DNA of 64,000 bases, taken from assembly GCA_003864495.1 (NCBI GenBank), contig ML133427.1, positions 688,483 to 752,482 on the forward strand, given 5' to 3'. The stretch is from Nemopilema nomurai. Its lineage: Eukaryota; Cnidaria; Scyphozoa; Rhizostomeae; Rhizostomatidae. Shown piece after piece: positions 49,501-63,174 of the stretch. Under the pieces are notes generated by a model, which was not told the origin of the DNA, made no database searches, and saw only the letters and a list, made by a program, of their open reading frames with translations. A program made the position numbers and the translations under genes. Each line of letters begins with the position of its first letter. The stretch's first letter is position 1.

Positions 49501-52500
49501 CAAAAAGCTTCACCTTAAGATAGCAAAACCAAACCTTTTACAAGATTCATTGAAAGTGGCTTTTTTGTTCGCACAGTGAAAATCCAGTTACAGTAGTAGG
49601 CGTTTACTGATTTCACTAATTAAATTAGATTTATCTGAAGGAGGCTACTTTGCTAACAATAATCTTGCTTGATTTCTGGTGTCTTGTTAAAGCTTGAATC
49701 CTTAACTCAGCAATTTACTTGCATGTAGATAAGAGTAATTTGTGCAAGTTGCATTGGCTACTGTGAATTAAGTTTATGGTGCCATATGCTTATCATGTAA
49801 TAGCTTTGACGCAATAAGCGGCTCAGTTCGATTTGCTATGATTTCAGCTTCTGTTGTCAGCGATTTCAGAACTTTCACAGGATCTAAATCGAAATCTTAT
49901 GAAAAATATCTCAACTTAACAAATAGATATGACTTTATGTTGAGAGACCGATGCAATTAGGCATTGCTTTGAACTGGAGAAGCGAATTTGCAATGTAGAC
50001 TACAGGCCTAAAAGAGTTACATAATTTTGGAAGTTCAACAGAGAGTTTCGATACAAACAAACATTGCAGATGATGTCCGTAACTCACACACAACCCGCCT
50101 TGGTTGCTTTGACTAGAAGAAGCTTTCTTTCATAGTTGACTTAAATTGTCAAGTAACTTTTTCCTTGTAAAGAAATTTAACTTGTGCATTTCTACGCGGA
50201 GCCTAACGTTTATACTTACTTGATTTCTCCTGATATTGTGATTTTGTAATAACTATATTCAATACATTACACATCTTAACCATTTTGAAAAAGAGCTTTT
50301 TCTTTTTTGACATTTTGTTTTTAAAATTGGTATTAACGCTTATTTCTACTAGGCATGATTCCGATAAGAGAGCACGAGTTCCAGAGAAGTCTAGTACAGA
50401 GTTGCCTACCAAAAGTCGTGAAAAGAACGACGAATCTCCTGAAAGCTAAAAGCTGTCTATTTTAAAACAAATACGAGACATAGAGAAGCTATTGCTTTGT
50501 CGTGGTAGCATCCAAAACATTAACCCTTCCTAGTTAACGTCGTTCTGCTTTCATACTGCCACGAGGAAAGCATATGTGATTAAATACTTCGGGTCAGAAA
50601 CGCATAGGAAGAGTTATGTAACATGTCTACTTACCAACGGGCGTTCGATATGCATCTTACTAGATACCATGCTCATGTAAGGAAAACAGTTACGTACAAT
50701 TGTAGTAATAATCGAACAGAAATTTGACTTACTTACTTTGACTGAGCGATCTCCTTGCTTGCGTGTATAGAGAGCACTGTTCGGTCTACGCAAATAAAGT
50801 CAACATTACTCTTGAAGAGAATTTATTGATAACGGTAATTGGTTCATAGCAATAACATTTTTCGTATTGATAGGTTTTCGTGCCTCAATTGATTAGAGCT
50901 TAAAAGAATGATGTGTTATGTGTGAAAGTCTCGAGAAATACAACAGCTTTCTTTGCTTAGTCGACAGTCATCTTTCATTGGTGCCGACATTAGCACGTAA
51001 GTGATTGCTAGAAATAAGACTTCAGGGTGTATTTTAAGTCATGATTGCTAAACAAACTTGTGAAGGCAACGATATCAAGCGTGTATTTCAGTGCAAATGC
51101 AATTGATCGCCTTTCATGTGTAAATTAACGTACAAGCAATAATCTGCTCAACTTCTGTATGAAGATGTTTTGATGATGAAATCCGAAAGGTTGATGATGA
51201 AAAATGTGAAAGTTTCAAAGGAGCTGAAATTATGTAACTGAAATCGCGTTTTTCTAAAAGAGAACAAACTACATCGACCTACCTGAAAACGTTGCTCTCT
51301 GCTTGTGAACCAACTCTTCTGAATCTATTTACGAAAAAGCAGTTCTATTGTAACTTATCTTCTTTTCTGCTCATCCTATAAAAAGGCAGTTGGTTTTGTG
51401 TTGAAACGGAGACTGAAATCGGATGGCGGGTTGGGAATATAGAGCAACATGCAACCTCTCGCCACTAGCAACAAAAAGCAGCCACTGACCAAAGCCGAGA
51501 AACAGGTTCCACTTTCGAGCGATCTTCAGCAGGAACAAGTAGACATCTTCATTAGCATTCCCGCCTCTTTCTCCGACTGTATCGAAACGTGTGAATTCTC
51601 GCCTAGAATTGCTCGTAACTATTACTAATTAATGCAAAGGATAACCTCTCCATTCAAATGGTAATAGCATTGCAAAGCTTATCTGAGGTTTCTCGAATAC
51701 AGCGAAATAACATTGCTGAAAGTGTTTGCATCTGCTCTATTTCCTTATCATATCGGACGATTTCCTTTTTTCCAGTTGGTTCAACCAGATCACGTGCGGC
51801 CAAGGCGTGTCATATCTGTGACCGTTGGATACATTAAAGTCTTTTCCCATCACCTCGTGCACAGAACATTCGACAGAACAAGCACCTGTGTTCAGCGAAA
51901 GTTGCTCTCCTGTCGAATCAAACCCAAGCCCCCGCATATTGTATGAAAAAACATGGGCATTACGTATCATTTTTGGGGTACAGTATCCCTTTACCCAGTT
52001 CGACTTGGATTGTTGAAGCAAGAAATATTTAAAGTGTGCCCTCCGTCATTTGAATCAAATGCTTAACATTGCATAGAAATAAAAAGCGATTTACGACAAA
52101 TAAACTTTTGCAGATTTACCCGAAATCAAATAGGTAATGCGGTTTTTCGGGCTTTCGTGCATTTTCAACCGGATTCCACTTTAATATTACTGCTTTTAAA
52201 TTTCTAAGAAGAAAGCAGTTTAGAGACTCTCTTAAAAGAACCATTTTGAAAGACATGTCTGAAAATCTTCGAATGTGCAACGAGAGATTTTACAACTTCT
52301 GATTAAATTTGTAAGAAACACGGGAAAGAATAACCACATCCATAAGTGTTTACTTCGAAATGGCGAATTGGATTCAATCAACGAATCGTTATATACAGCC
52401 ACTACAGACAATAATGATAATCCTCAAATCTCGAGTCCTACGTCTTGGTTAGTTAACCTATTTCCAACCTAAAATTGCACACTTGCCACCTCAGAAAGAG

Positions 52501-53910
52501 AGGGCTCGCGTCATAATGGGGTGCAAATGGGTCTGTTAACTGATATTCCAATGACTTAAAGCAACTAGAGTGAAACTTTACTATTAATAATTCTTACAAG
52601 TACCAAGTCTATCAAGTAAAAACGCCTACAACCTGCCGATTCGAAACATGACTAGGCCTCGTCGAAATTCCGCCAAAGTGTAACAGCATCTTCCCATCAA
52701 ACAACACAAAATAACTTCCACCAACACATGTGACTAAAGACTATTAGTTACTATCTAAATTCAGCTCATGTTCATAAACAATTAGCGGTCGGGAGATGCA
52801 AGGAGTCAGATTTCATAAACCAACGCTACCAAGTGACCTGTCTTCTCATTTTTCAAATAGAGAAACGGCCTGAGCATAGTTGGGGGGAGTGCGGAAGTCG
52901 ATAGCACTACTGTGGTAGACTGATGGACAGCAGGTTGGGGGGTAGTGTTAACAGTTTAGGGCAGTACTATAGTTGCATTTGTGACATAGAGCTCCAGGCA
53001 GAATAGTCTGGCAGTTCGCTTTAAACACTACTTCTTTATTACCTAATTCGACACACACGATAAAAGTCCCTTCGAAAACTGCGAATACTCAAAGCTAAGA
53101 TGTGATCAAACCCTAACACTATATCTAATAAAAACCCAGTTGCAATACTAGCAATTACTTAAAATTCACATTCTCGATTTAAAGCAAAATTTATACCGGA
53201 GCAAAATATACATACCAATACTAGCGAAAAATGTACAAGTTCTCGAACTGAATACTTACAAAACCTTTCACAACCTCGAAAGTCCTAAAATATTTTGAAC
53301 CCTTTAAAGCTCGGTCAGGCCATTGAGACTCTTCCGTCTAAAAACAGTGCCTTCTACGTGGATGAATCAGTTAATGGATTCTTAGTTTTTCCTGATGGTG
53401 CGTATTGACGTCGAAATTATATCTTACATTATACTTAAAAATTATAATTCATTAAAATAACATATTATCGTCCTTCTAACATTGCAGCATGACTATAATA
53501 AAATATGCCCCTTTGAATGGGCGAATAACATCATTGTCAGATGAGCCTTTCGGGAAAACCCGTTTTAAGACTCTGAGAAATCTTTTCTGACCAACATTTT
53601 TAAGTGTATGTAAGATCACAAAAGTTGGCTCAACAAGGCTACCTTCAAACCAAAATCGACAATGAAACCAAATTTGGTTCCAATACACAGCATTGCTGAT
53701 TGAGATAGAGCATAGCTTATGACCTTTCCGAAGCAACCAAAATTACTTTGCCAAACGGTTTAACGAAGTCGATGTTATAAGACAGGTATATCTAAATACT
53801 TAACAAACATAACAATTTTCTTTTATATATTCCTTTGAAAAAGTGCCTTGATAGAAACAATTACAGATTGGAAGGATAATACCTAAGAGAATCTACATCA
53901 GAGGCATTGC

Positions 53911-56900
53911 TTACATCTTTTCTAATAGTTCCGGGTTGCTTTCCATAATTAACATTAGCAGCATGTCGATGTACTGTTGCATTCGATGATTGGCTGTTTC
54001 TTGCTTCTTTAACACTTTCAAGACTTCTTCCTTGTCAGCAGAAAGGAGCTCATCGGCCAAAGACGTTTGTTTCTAGATGAGACGACAGGGACAAATTAAA
54101 TCGGAAAACAGGTTATAGCTAAACAGGTTATGACTAAACAGGTTATAGCTAAACAGGTTGTATGTTTATGCTTTGATCTCGGTATTCATCGAACGACACA
54201 TATAGACATCGTTACCTAAATCACCTACTGCAAAAAATTCAGTCGGAAAGGATCGTTTCTTTTTTGATAAACTAAAGAGGTAGCACTTATTTGAACATGA
54301 TAACTCTCAAGAGAAGACAAAGCAATATGAAACTCTTCATTAAAGAGGCAACAAGGTATTGAAGACATAATGATACGCTGAAGAGGTAATGTACCAAGAC
54401 TCACAAAATGTACCAGAACGATGTGTGCGAGTCTCGAAGAGTAAAAATCACGGAAAACATGAAGAAAACGAGAGTGAACATACTTGTTGATCAAAAAATG
54501 TCTTGTGCTGCAACAGCTGATCTCGAAGGTCATCTTTTGAGTTCTTCAGTTTATCATTTTCCTACGAGAAAATCGAAAGTAATAATTGATCAGAAAAATT
54601 ACCCAGCTTCTATGACTTCTAATTATTGGTCGTGATGTTTTCGTTATTTCAATCTTACAACTTGTCTGTGGCAAAGTGATCGCAGGCGTCGATGGAGGTT
54701 CCAATTTGCACCTTTCCCCATATGTCACTGTTTTACGTACACAATGAAGAAATGCGATATCTTGTATTCTTACAGCATGAAACATCTGACATTAAAATAC
54801 ACCATTTTGCTATAACGATGGACTTTAATTTCGATCTATTATCATGTGTTACTTCAATTTTCTAATAAAACATAAATGCCTTTGCATACCAACTTTTCAT
54901 TCTCCAGTAAGCCTACAAAAAGTAGGACCTTGAGTAAAGGTTTTTGTTCTAATGAACAACATCCTGACATAATAATTCTGAATCTTACCACTTTAAGTCG
55001 ACCGATTTCCTTAAGTAATTCATTTTTCTCATCATACTGAAGACTGTAATTATTCTGTTGAGAACGCAGCAACTCAAGTTCATCTGTCAATGCGGCAATT
55101 TCCTGTCAATTAAACAGTAGCAAGCATGATTTTCCGTCAATTTAACAATAGTAAGCACAATGCCCCGTCAAACAGACAATTAAAAGTATGACTTCCTGTC
55201 AATCAAAGTATAACAAGCATGATTTCCTGTCAATCAAAGCATAACAAGCAACGGGTGGAATCTGGGAGACATAGACATAAACATCCAAGCGTAGACCAGT
55301 TCAACTTTTAACTACAGAAAGAAACTTCTTGTCGAGGACGTCAGTTGCAAATACCTGTAGTTTGTCGATCCTTAGCCGTTCTAGTTCTTCGTTCTTTATT
55401 CTTATTCTGTGTCGGAGATCTTCCAGCATTCGATCTCTTTCGGCCAACAAGTCGCTTAATTCGTCTATTTTTTGCTGAGCGAAGCGACGATCCTATGAAG
55501 AAACGGGAAAAATTGCCACCATCATATATTGTAATAACGATAAAACTTTTAAGCTCTTTGCCTTCCCTATAGACTAACAGGCGACGAACTGCGTTTAATA
55601 ACGTGTTTGAGCCCGTTCTAAATCCTCCTATGAGAACTTGAAAGAGTGGCCAAGGGGTTTAAAAAACGCGAGATCTTTAATAGATTGGACAACATAAAAA
55701 CCAGTTAAACAATACAGTCTAAATCAACCTCTGCTTGAGCCACTGGGGCAACGCTTAAGGGGCTATTAAAATACTTTTGCAACATTAACACAAAAAGACA
55801 GTAAAAATTCAAAATCTTCGAAAGACAGCCGGTGACACGCACCTCTAGACATATCTCAAGCTCTTTCCTCAACATTGGTTCAGTTGCGTTCAATTCTGCA
55901 ATCTGTACATGCGCTCTTTTTAGACTATGGGAAAAACAGATGTGGTTATTGTCTATTTAACCTAAAAATGAAAGGTTAAATGTGAAATTGTAATGCAAAA
56001 CTGAAAGACATAGAACACAATACGAAAAAGAACGAGATAAACATTCGCAGCAGCTCAAATGCTTCTCAAAATTTTGAATTAATTTTATCTTAGGACAATA
56101 AAAGAAATAACTCCAATAAATTATATAACAATATATAACAACTTTAAGATTACACCGAAGAGAGTGCTCCTTAGAGTGGGGGGGGGGGGGGGGGGGCTTT
56201 GGTCATCATATTCTGGCTGTGAAATGCATGTATAAGATGAACCCTTCAAACTACAAAAATACAAACATAATTAAGAAAGAGTCTTGCTACTACTGAACAC
56301 TGAAGTTCTATTGAATTGATGAGTCAATGTTGAGCAGCCTCCTACTGAGACGGAATGAAACGTGAGCAGCCTCGCATAGAAACAGAATGAAACGTGAATT
56401 GAGTGCTGGGGCTGCTTTGACCCAGGCAATACTTCAAATGGCCAGCAGCGAAAGGCAAGGGAGGGGGAGAAGTTCGAATGCTCAACGTATACTTACTCTG
56501 AATGTATTTGCTCCAGGTTCTTATCATGGTCTCTTTGAACACGGGCCTAAGAATCCAAAACAAAGCAAAACTGTACACTTTTCACGTAAGGAAAGTGCCA
56601 TTTGATGGTGCGCAGTTTAAATGCCAAAAAAGAGTGTTGACGCATTCCTTCCTTCCAAGAATTGAGGACAAACGAAAAGATCTCGTAAACAAAACGTTAA
56701 ACTGTTTTACGTTCGTTTAGTTGATATCCATAGAGTACATTTGTAAGGAATAGCAGAATGTCAATCTTCAGAATCATTTATGCCTAACCGCATAGAACGA
56801 AAAATACAAAACACTCTTTGTTTCCTTGTAGACGAAGGCTAGGCACAATCTATGGGTTCCTTAATGGAATTGAGTCATGGAAAAGGGAAACCCAAGTTGC

Positions 56901-59900
56901 AAGAATTGCTGAGTCACTATAATAGCTTCCCCAATCTGATTGGCTGTCAAGCAAACTATACACATGATGCTATAACCTCGCAGTTGATGTCTGATCACAT
57001 GAAAACAAGGTTATCACATGAAAACAGACAAGTTCCCCATGGAAAACCGCTATTTACCATGACTCATTTTTTCTAAGCATGCAACTAAAGGTTTTTTTTA
57101 CATAGAATCCCCTCAATGGAATCATATATTTTCAACAACTGCATAGAAAGATTGTTCCACGAATAAAGATTTTCACAAAATTTTTCCAATATATTGACGA
57201 CAAAAGAAAACAATATGATTAATATCCTATAGTTTACAAAAAGCAATAAATAAATAAGTACATAACAGGTTACATGGGAGAACAATGACATTAACTCTCA
57301 TTTATCGCATTTAAACAATTAAATGTAATTTTGACCGGTCTAGATACTGGAAAAACTCTTAGCTTTTTTAAAATAGCAAAACTTTCTTAGACTTACAAGA
57401 GATTAGACTTACATTTTGAAGAAAATAAGATTAATGACAATTGACGGTTAAGACTGAGAATAAAATAGATATCGTAGGACAATTTCTGAATCCTTACCAA
57501 TGCAGAGGAGTATTTCTGGTTGACTTCAGCTACCTTCTGGTCAGTGTCTGATCGAGCCTCGTGAAGTTGTTCCTCCAACACTGTTATCCTTAAAAATTAT
57601 ACAAATAATGGTTAGCAGACCGAAACATTGAGATCAGGTGATAACTCTTCTGTGCAGAACCCGACACAAACATTTGAGGATCGATTAGAAATAGGAATGA
57701 GCAGAAACCGGAGGCAAACAATAGCGATTTTGGTCCTAATAAAAACCAACAGCTTATTGTCAAAATTTGATTAAGGCTGGGTAAAGCGCCATGTAAAATA
57801 TTCATTGCCTTTGAATCCAATGTAAGAAGGAAACAGAATGCAGTCTTTTGACTTGTCAGCCATTTAAACTTCAAGACACAGAGGCGAAATCCAAAGATAA
57901 AGCGATGGTTATGTATTAATCTAGGCGCAGTGGTTTTCAAGTTTGCTTGCTGGAAACAAATATCAAAATTTTAAGGTTTGAAGGTTGACTGATAACGAAA
58001 ATAATGCAAAGAAAAGTGAGATAGGCATCAACTAAACTCGATGAGATGTATCACAAGCAAAAAGCATTGTGAAAGTTGCTTCTCTAATTTTGTTTGTATT
58101 GTATGTTTTACAAGATGTGCTCTAAGTTGCCTATCTTGAAAACACACAAATTTTACCCACCATCAAAATTCGCATTTCTTCGGCTTTTCCAACTTAGCAA
58201 TTTCAAGTGAAATCAAAGGAATGAGATTCCACTCTAACGATGCCCGTCAGATAACGGAAATGGCTTATGATAAGGCCTAGCCCGAATTTGCATACAAATG
58301 CAGTACATGTCGTTTGCGATTGACAAACAATATGGCTACGAAAATACCTGCTGCAATCTATGACAACAGGCTCTTCAGCCGAAAAATTCAAGAATTATTT
58401 ACTCATCAAGGGGGAAAGGTCGCACATGGGCTTGGATTTTCCAAGTTCTTTGGTATTGATGTCTAGGAGAGTCCTCTAGCGCGACTTGCTTCGCAAAACA
58501 ATCAAACAAATGGCGGATGCTTGAAGCAGCACAGATGAGACAAAGAACTACAGAAGCCTGGCATGTTAACATTTCAAGTTAAAAATAACATAAAGCTAAA
58601 TTCATTCCCTCAAGGAATAATCGTACTTTCTAGAGCCTGTAGTTAAATCTGCAGACTTTAAAAACCGTCTATTCTATTGACGAACGATTTAGCCAGCCAT
58701 AACTTTCAACAAGAAAATGAATGGCGATTAATGATTTAGTTGCCACAAATTCGGTGGCGTTCATTCAAGTAGATTCAAGAATTCAATTCAACAAACCTGC
58801 AATGCAGTAAGAACAATGGAATTCTACCCCTTAATAAATGCAATGTGGTTTAGCTAATATGACTGTCCCAGTCCAGTCAAACAAGGAGATAGGACCTTAC
58901 TTGTTTGATACCAAAGGCCCAGGGTTAATTTCTCAATGAGACATGTTCACATGGGGCTTTTTCCAAGTAATTTGTGGTACAGCATTTTACAATAGCAAGG
59001 AATAGCGGTAACAGCTCTTAGGTAAAAGGTAACAATAACGGAATTTTTTTCCGACAAACCCCCGGTATATGCCAGCGTCGGAAAATGAAAAAGGCTGACA
59101 AATTAAACACCTAATTGCGCATCAAAAAAACTAGAGGGCGGAAAGAAAAGCGTATGATTGGCTAGGAAATTTTACGTTTGAAAAGAATATGGAATTCTAT
59201 TGCGCCTTTAACGGGACCTTATAACACTTCGATATTGATCTCTGATTCATTATTTCTCTTGCAAACATTACAAGGATATAGATTAACAAAATGAGCGGAA
59301 TAAGTCGTACGTCCTCTTAAGGTAAGTTCAAATGCCTCCACGACGGCCTTATAAGCAAACACTTGGCAAGGAGGGATCGGGATGACGTTGAAAACAAGAG
59401 ACAATTTCTAGTTTCACCTTGTGAAGGGTAGAAATCATAAATAGGGTATTGGAGGCAGGATGAAAATTTTGTACTGAATAAATCAAGAAGCCCAAGCTGT
59501 AGAGAACGGCATTCGAAATAAGTATGCAAAATTACATAACTGTTGTCTCAGACAAAATTATACGTAAAGGCGTCCAAGTCAGGCCTACTCGCAATGCACT
59601 GCTGCCAAATTCGCATGGGTATCAATTATTCACTATCGTGACGAGGCTGGGCTGTGGAAGGCTTGGACTGAACAGCGCGTCTCTCTAAGTTACAACCTTT
59701 CTCCAATGATTAGCTGCAGGAAGCCTTACTTAAGTGTCATGTTCTTGTAGCATTGACGTAGACAGGTGGTTTTTTCACACACCGGAAAATCTACATACGA
59801 CCTGCATGCAATTTAAGACGCAGAAAAAATAGCGCCACATTTCCCAATACCCACAGGCGTAGTATTAAAATGATGACAAAAACAACCGTCTTGAAATTAT

Positions 59901-62900
59901 TAAAAAAATCCTTTGTGTCTTCGCAGTTAGTTTCTTGATAGAGACGGCGAAGGACTGGGCACTGAGAGGGGTTTAATATAAACTGATCCGGCTTCACGTT
60001 ATAAAATTTGAGCCAACACAAGTGTGGAATTGGCTTACATAACAGTTTCTGAATCGTAAACGCCATTATTACGAAGACCAGAAATGCTCGTTTTTTCCTT
60101 GTACTAAAACTCCTTGCACTATCCTTAACACTTCATCCCACATTTGCTTCACTCCCTATGCTGGCATGTTATACCCTAAAACGTATTATTTGCCAAGTCG
60201 AATATTAAGCATTGAATTTCTCCTCACCTTTCTAGCAATTTTCTGTTGTCGCTCTTCGATCTAATCTGCTTTTCACGATGGTTCTCCTGATCGATTTGAA
60301 GACTCGAAACTTGGCTTGACAAAGCTTCTATCTGCAACACGTGAAACGACTTGCTTAGAATTTGAAAATTCAGCAGACACGAATGACTAGATGAGTCAGT
60401 CTAGAAAACTCATATCTGGTATAATGACTGTTAATTTTTAATGAACTAGAACATCTATACAAATAATGAAGCACAACAACAAAGTTCTCTCAATCGAAAT
60501 GAACAATCAAATCATAACAATCACTCATATAAAGAAGATGTAAAAATGAACTCTTCACGAAGAAATGTAAAAATAATAATCAGCACGAAGAAATGGTTCG
60601 GCAATGAAAATAAACCTCAGTTATTACTTTTTTGGGGTTTAAGCTTTAATGGTTACCTGGTTTGCCAAGACCATCATATTGCATTCGCTATCCGAATGAG
60701 GGGAGTTGTCAAAGTATGGGGGCACTCGCAACTCTTCTGTGCTGTTTTGGAGGCTACAGTGGGCCGATTGCACCATTCGTAATTGGCTATAAAAAAATTA
60801 AAGCTAATGATATAGTTTCGCCTTTCAAGTCACTTAACTTGGAAATTAACTTTACTTTTTCTTCTTGGAAAGAAATTCAACAGAGGAAGCCCTTCCTTGA
60901 AGTGGTTCTAGGCATTAAATAGCGCACTATTTTTAAACAGGCGGATTTCCATAACTTTGATGGGCGTATTATACGAGGGTATTTTACAAACGTTACATCG
61001 TTTTAAATAGGAAGATAATTTACGAAATTTGCACAAACCATAAGGCCTTGTAATTGATACCAAGAAACCTTAAATGTTTCCATAACCCCTCGTCAAAAGC
61101 GCTTCTACACCAAAAGCTATCCTGTTGTTAACTCCAAGGACTTCCTTGATGACAGTTAGAAGTCAGAAAAATATGATACAAGGGACAAATTGTACGCTTT
61201 CTCATAGCTGTGTGTGATTTTTGGGCTTTGCAACACCGTCGGACGAAATAGATTCAAACCTCTCCTATCAACAATTTCCCAAAACAATTCCAACCCCTCA
61301 CCCACCCCCCCCCGGAATATAATCACCCCTCCACCCTCGATACACGCATGCATTTGAATTCAAAAGATTCTATATTACCGTGCAGCTGACGATCCTGAAA
61401 TTCGACGGTTGAAGAACGGGTGACTAGAAACATACAAAACAAAGTGTTGTAAGAGAAACGTTATTAAAACAAAATATAAAGGTATTTTTGTTCTTTTCGG
61501 TTATATTTTCTACCCTTAACATTTTCGCACATCCACAAATAAACTTCGCGTCCCTTTTAAAAAGAATGTAACTAATTTTTGCGAATTCGAAGACACCTCG
61601 AAATCCTAAACCATTTGAAAGCGACGTAATGGAATCTTTTAAATCCATTATGAAATTGTTTTTTCTCGTCCACATGTCAACTTTCGTCAGAGTAAATAAA
61701 AAACCTGGAATTGCCACTCGCTGAAAAAGGTAACATGCACTTCGAATCTGTTTTGCGGATTGGGTTAAAAATTGAAGTAAACAGTGTAGAGATGCATGTT
61801 TATGTAAAAATGAATGGAAAAGTGAATTGTATTGGAATGAGCAAACAATTAAAAAAAGCCTCTCTTCTGCCCACCTCCACCGAGGTTTCGAACCGTGGTA
61901 ATGCTAATCCTGCCTTTATGACACAAAGGTGTTGTTTAATAAGGCACAAGCTTCAAAAATTGTAGTTGATTTGACTACCTGTTAGTTACTTTAACATTAG
62001 CGAAAGTGTATATTTAGTTCGCTAAGCAAATTGCTCCGGTAGAATAGCAAATAACAGCTAATAAGCAATTAAAAAGAGAAGTCACGTGATGAAAGGAAAA
62101 TTAGGTACGGGTGTGGCCTACATACTTTTTCTCCGGCGTCGAATAGTCGGAATGAATCGACAAGGTTTCGTCTGCATCGCTCGCTTCCCCAACACCTTCA
62201 AAGCCCTCCTCCTTCGACTGATGCTCGCTCGTTCTGCCTAGCAAAAACTTGTTCTGAAATATGGACCGGTGCTTGTTCCTGCGTTTATGCATTCCATGAA
62301 GAGGATAGGTCGAGTAAATCGATAACGAGTCTCTGCCTTTAGCGCGAACTTCAGGGCTTGTGTTGTTATTGTTGTTGTTGTGATTGCCGACAATGTCACG
62401 TGATGGCGTAACTAAATCGTCCAAGTCACCATAATAGTCATTGGTGGATGCTGTACTGTGGGTAGGACTATCGGGCTAGAATGGTAAGATTAACTGTCAG
62501 CAAAGCATCTTGTCGGACAAGGACAGCAATGCAATACAAATGCACAGTCCGAAGGCGTCAAAGGAGTTTATTGGTCTCTTAGATCTTCTCTCTTAGAATT
62601 TAGATTAAGAAATCGTTTATGCTTAGACTTTGAAATTGTCATAGAAACCGTTAAATTCCATACGAATAGGAACACAAGATATTTCAATTCTGCAACGAAA
62701 GTGCTGTTTACATTGCAAATCAAATACCCGTTGAATTTACATGCATTGCCAAAAGAGGAAAATTTATATGCATTCGTATCCCAAACGGTGAGAACAAGTT
62801 ACTTTCGATAGTGCTCTGTCTCCTAAATAACAACATCCTGAACATTTCCCCTTGTTTCACTATTTCGCTACCTGCCCCATCATCGGTAGTATAGTCTTCA

Positions 62901-63174
62901 AAAATGATAACATTACATATTCGAAACATACTTCGGCGCTTGATACAGAGAATCCTTATAAAAACAAGAAAAAACCTCTATAGAAAAGCGATCCTCGACT
63001 ATTTATCAGACGGAAGATTGTAGTAGGGAACACGGCAAGGTACATAGAACACCGATATTCAATCCGTCGTTGTAGTTTGGATACTCACGTCATCAAAGAA
63101 CCCCTCGCTGTCTGTGTAAGATCTAGGCCTTGGTTCAACCAGAATCGGCGAATCGGGCGGCTGCTCTTTCTCTC
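53911..63174 (-). CDS. Rab11 family-interacting protein 3/4-like, 3' portion (5' end outside window)
   Basis: Class II Rab11-FIPs link Rab11 (and Arf) to recycling endosomes and cytokinesis. Exons: 63089-63174, 62126-62475, 61379-61394 (proposed 16-nt microexon), 60228-60331, 57498-57588, 56497-56546, 55843-55924, 55355-55492, 54989-55102, 54484-54561, 53911-54072. Phases join throughout, giving about 422 residues and a stop at 53911-53913. The N-terminal visible part is Ser/Asp-rich and disordered with a poly-Asn run. From IEALSSQ onward it is continuous coiled coil (LEEQLHEARSD, LSDLLAERDRMLEDLRHRI, LTDELELLRSQQ). The last 50 residues look like a FIP Rab-binding domain (KKQETANHRMQQYIDMLLML, IMESNPELLEKM-stop), with the YID and NPxLLE positions as in the family. 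EF hands, if present, would be upstream beyond 64000. The FIP3 versus FIP4 assignment cannot be made. Confidence 0.88.
54106..54159. repeat. 15-bp tandem repeat, 3.6 copies, in the last intron of the Rab11-FIP-like gene
   Basis: AAACAGGTTATAGCT and the variant AAACAGGTTATGACT repeat in register from 54106, about 33 bp upstream (on the minus strand) of the 3' splice site of the terminal exon. Confidence 0.9.
55103..55250. repeat. About 33-bp degenerate tandem repeat abutting an exon's 3' splice site
   Basis: Units containing CCTGTCAATCAAAGTATAAC and AAGCATGATTT recur about four times up to 55250. On the coding (minus) strand most carry a near-copy of ATTGACAG, and the real acceptor of exon 54989-55102 is the last of these. 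Confidence 0.8.
56178..56196 (+). repeat. Run of 19 G in a Rab11-FIP-like intron
   Basis: An uninterrupted G19 tract on the plus strand lies in the intron between exons 56497-56546 and 55843-55924; the pre-mRNA would carry C19. Homopolymer length is likely unstable or inaccurately assembled. Confidence 0.9.
61876..61955 (-). repeat. tRNA-like sequence with intact B box, probable SINE remnant
   Basis: The minus strand carries GGTTCGAAACC, a perfect B-box match, at 61884-61894, preceded by a degraded body without a pairing acceptor stem. It lies in the intron between exons 62126-62475 and 61379-61394 of the Rab11-FIP-like gene. A tRNA-derived SINE fragment is more likely than a tRNA gene. Confidence 0.4.

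Larger units (their letters stand above)
44961..53910. other. 9-kb gene-poor interval upstream of FOXRED2-like gene
   Basis: No conserved coding exon was recognised on either strand. The interval contains the FOXRED2-like promoter side (near 44961-45100), G-rich and C-rich low-complexity patches (45280-45320, 45555-45565, 45868-45885), a MITE within an inverted repeat (46229-46587) and otherwise AT-rich unique-looking sequence. Open frames of 60-95 codons are scattered and unconserved. Confidence 0.5.

Noticed and set aside
51713..52021. Overlapping 77- and 94-codon frames on opposite strands
   Set aside because: Neither resembles a known family; overlapping frames on both strands in a locally GC-richer patch are expected by chance.
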